Assembly (NCBI RefSeq): GCF_019649055.1
Contig: NW_026570248.1
Span: 806,001-870,000 of the forward strand
From: Paramacrobiotus metropolitanus
Taxonomy: Eukaryota; Tardigrada; Eutardigrada; Parachela; Macrobiotidae
Length of the DNA: 64,000 nucleotides
Direction of reading: 5' to 3'
Both the position numbers and the translations under genes were made by a program. Shown in pieces: positions 63,788-64,000 of the stretch (the first letter of the stretch is position 1; every line of letters begins with the position of its first letter). The notes under the pieces were generated by a model. The model saw nothing but the letters and a program-made list of their open reading frames with translations, was not told the origin of the DNA and made no database searches.

Positions 63788-64000
63788 ATGACTATTCTTC
63801 CAAAGAAAAAGATCCCGAAAGAGAGAAACGAGGATCGCGCCAGCACATCCCGGGGTCATCATGCGTCCGCGGGTAATTTGAATCAACAGACCATTCAAGG
63901 ATCTCTTCCCTATAGTCTCCTTCAAGACGCCGTTACAAGTGCCCAGAATCCTGGAACACTGAATACCGTGCTAAACTCTTTCTCTTCGTCACCCCTTCCA
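63788..64000 (+). CDS. N-terminus of an unidentified gene (3' partial)
   Basis: An ATG at 63788, 57 nt after an acceptor-like ttcttcag, opens a frame with no stop for 71 codons to the window edge. It starts MTILPKKKIPKERNEDRAST and continues with a Gln/Asn/Ser/Leu-rich stretch (SLPYSLLQDA, NTVLNSFSSS). The basic start and polar, low-complexity continuation suggest a nuclear regulatory protein. I do not recognise the family. Confidence 0.45.
   Translation, partial: MTILPKKKIPKERNEDRASTSRGHHASAGNLNQQTIQGSLPYSLLQDAVTSAQNPGTLNTVLNSFSSSPLP

Overview
This is nuclear DNA from an animal. Genes are split by GT-AG introns, there are no bacterial operons, and the protein set is metazoan: RUNX, FOXK and MEIS/homothorax transcription factors, a type II PKA regulatory subunit, a UBE2Q-type E2, complex I subunit NDUFB10 and SEPSECS. 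Introns run from 60 nt to 6.5 kb and genes lie close together, which suggests a compact invertebrate genome. Small ecdysozoans such as tardigrades would fit, but nothing in the window fixes the taxon.

Layout, left to right. 1-160: 5' end of a minus-strand gene leaving the window. 705-3622: two minus-strand genes in tandem, an unidentified helical protein and then a 211-aa protein with a retroelement-type integrase zinc-binding domain; only three bases separate the first stop codon from the second start codon. 3764-5201: NDUFB10 (+), head-to-head with the unidentified gene. 6552-8508: UBE2Q (+), whose last intron is full of palindromes. 9074-15254: RUNX (-). 19213-23154: FOXK (-). 23155-27161: intergenic, with a 164-bp MITE. 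27162-32473: PKA RII subunit (+), 12 exons. 32474-38505: intergenic, with two decayed copies of what looks like a retrotransposon protein and a doubtful ORF pair. 38506-57468: MEIS/homothorax (-), 10 exons over 19 kb. 60793-62867: SEPSECS (-), 6 exons. 63788-64000: start of an unidentified plus-strand gene leaving the window.

Exon joins were worked out by hand from splice consensus, reading-frame phase and protein-family similarity. FOXK, PKA RII, MEIS, SEPSECS, UBE2Q, NDUFB10 and the integrase-domain gene close as uninterrupted reading frames with phase-matched GT-AG introns. RUNX closes only with a weak donor, or else carries one surplus base in an A7 run. The unidentified gene at 1844-3622 needs two one-base corrections.

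The genes do not form one pathway. They cover developmental transcription factors plus housekeeping functions: respiration, ubiquitylation, cAMP signalling and selenocysteine synthesis. I did not find a convincing new system. The most unusual items are the integrase-derived gene in its near-dicistronic position, the stop-free 3n introns in UBE2Q and SEPSECS, the altered RUNX C-terminal motif and the palindrome-rich UBE2Q intron.
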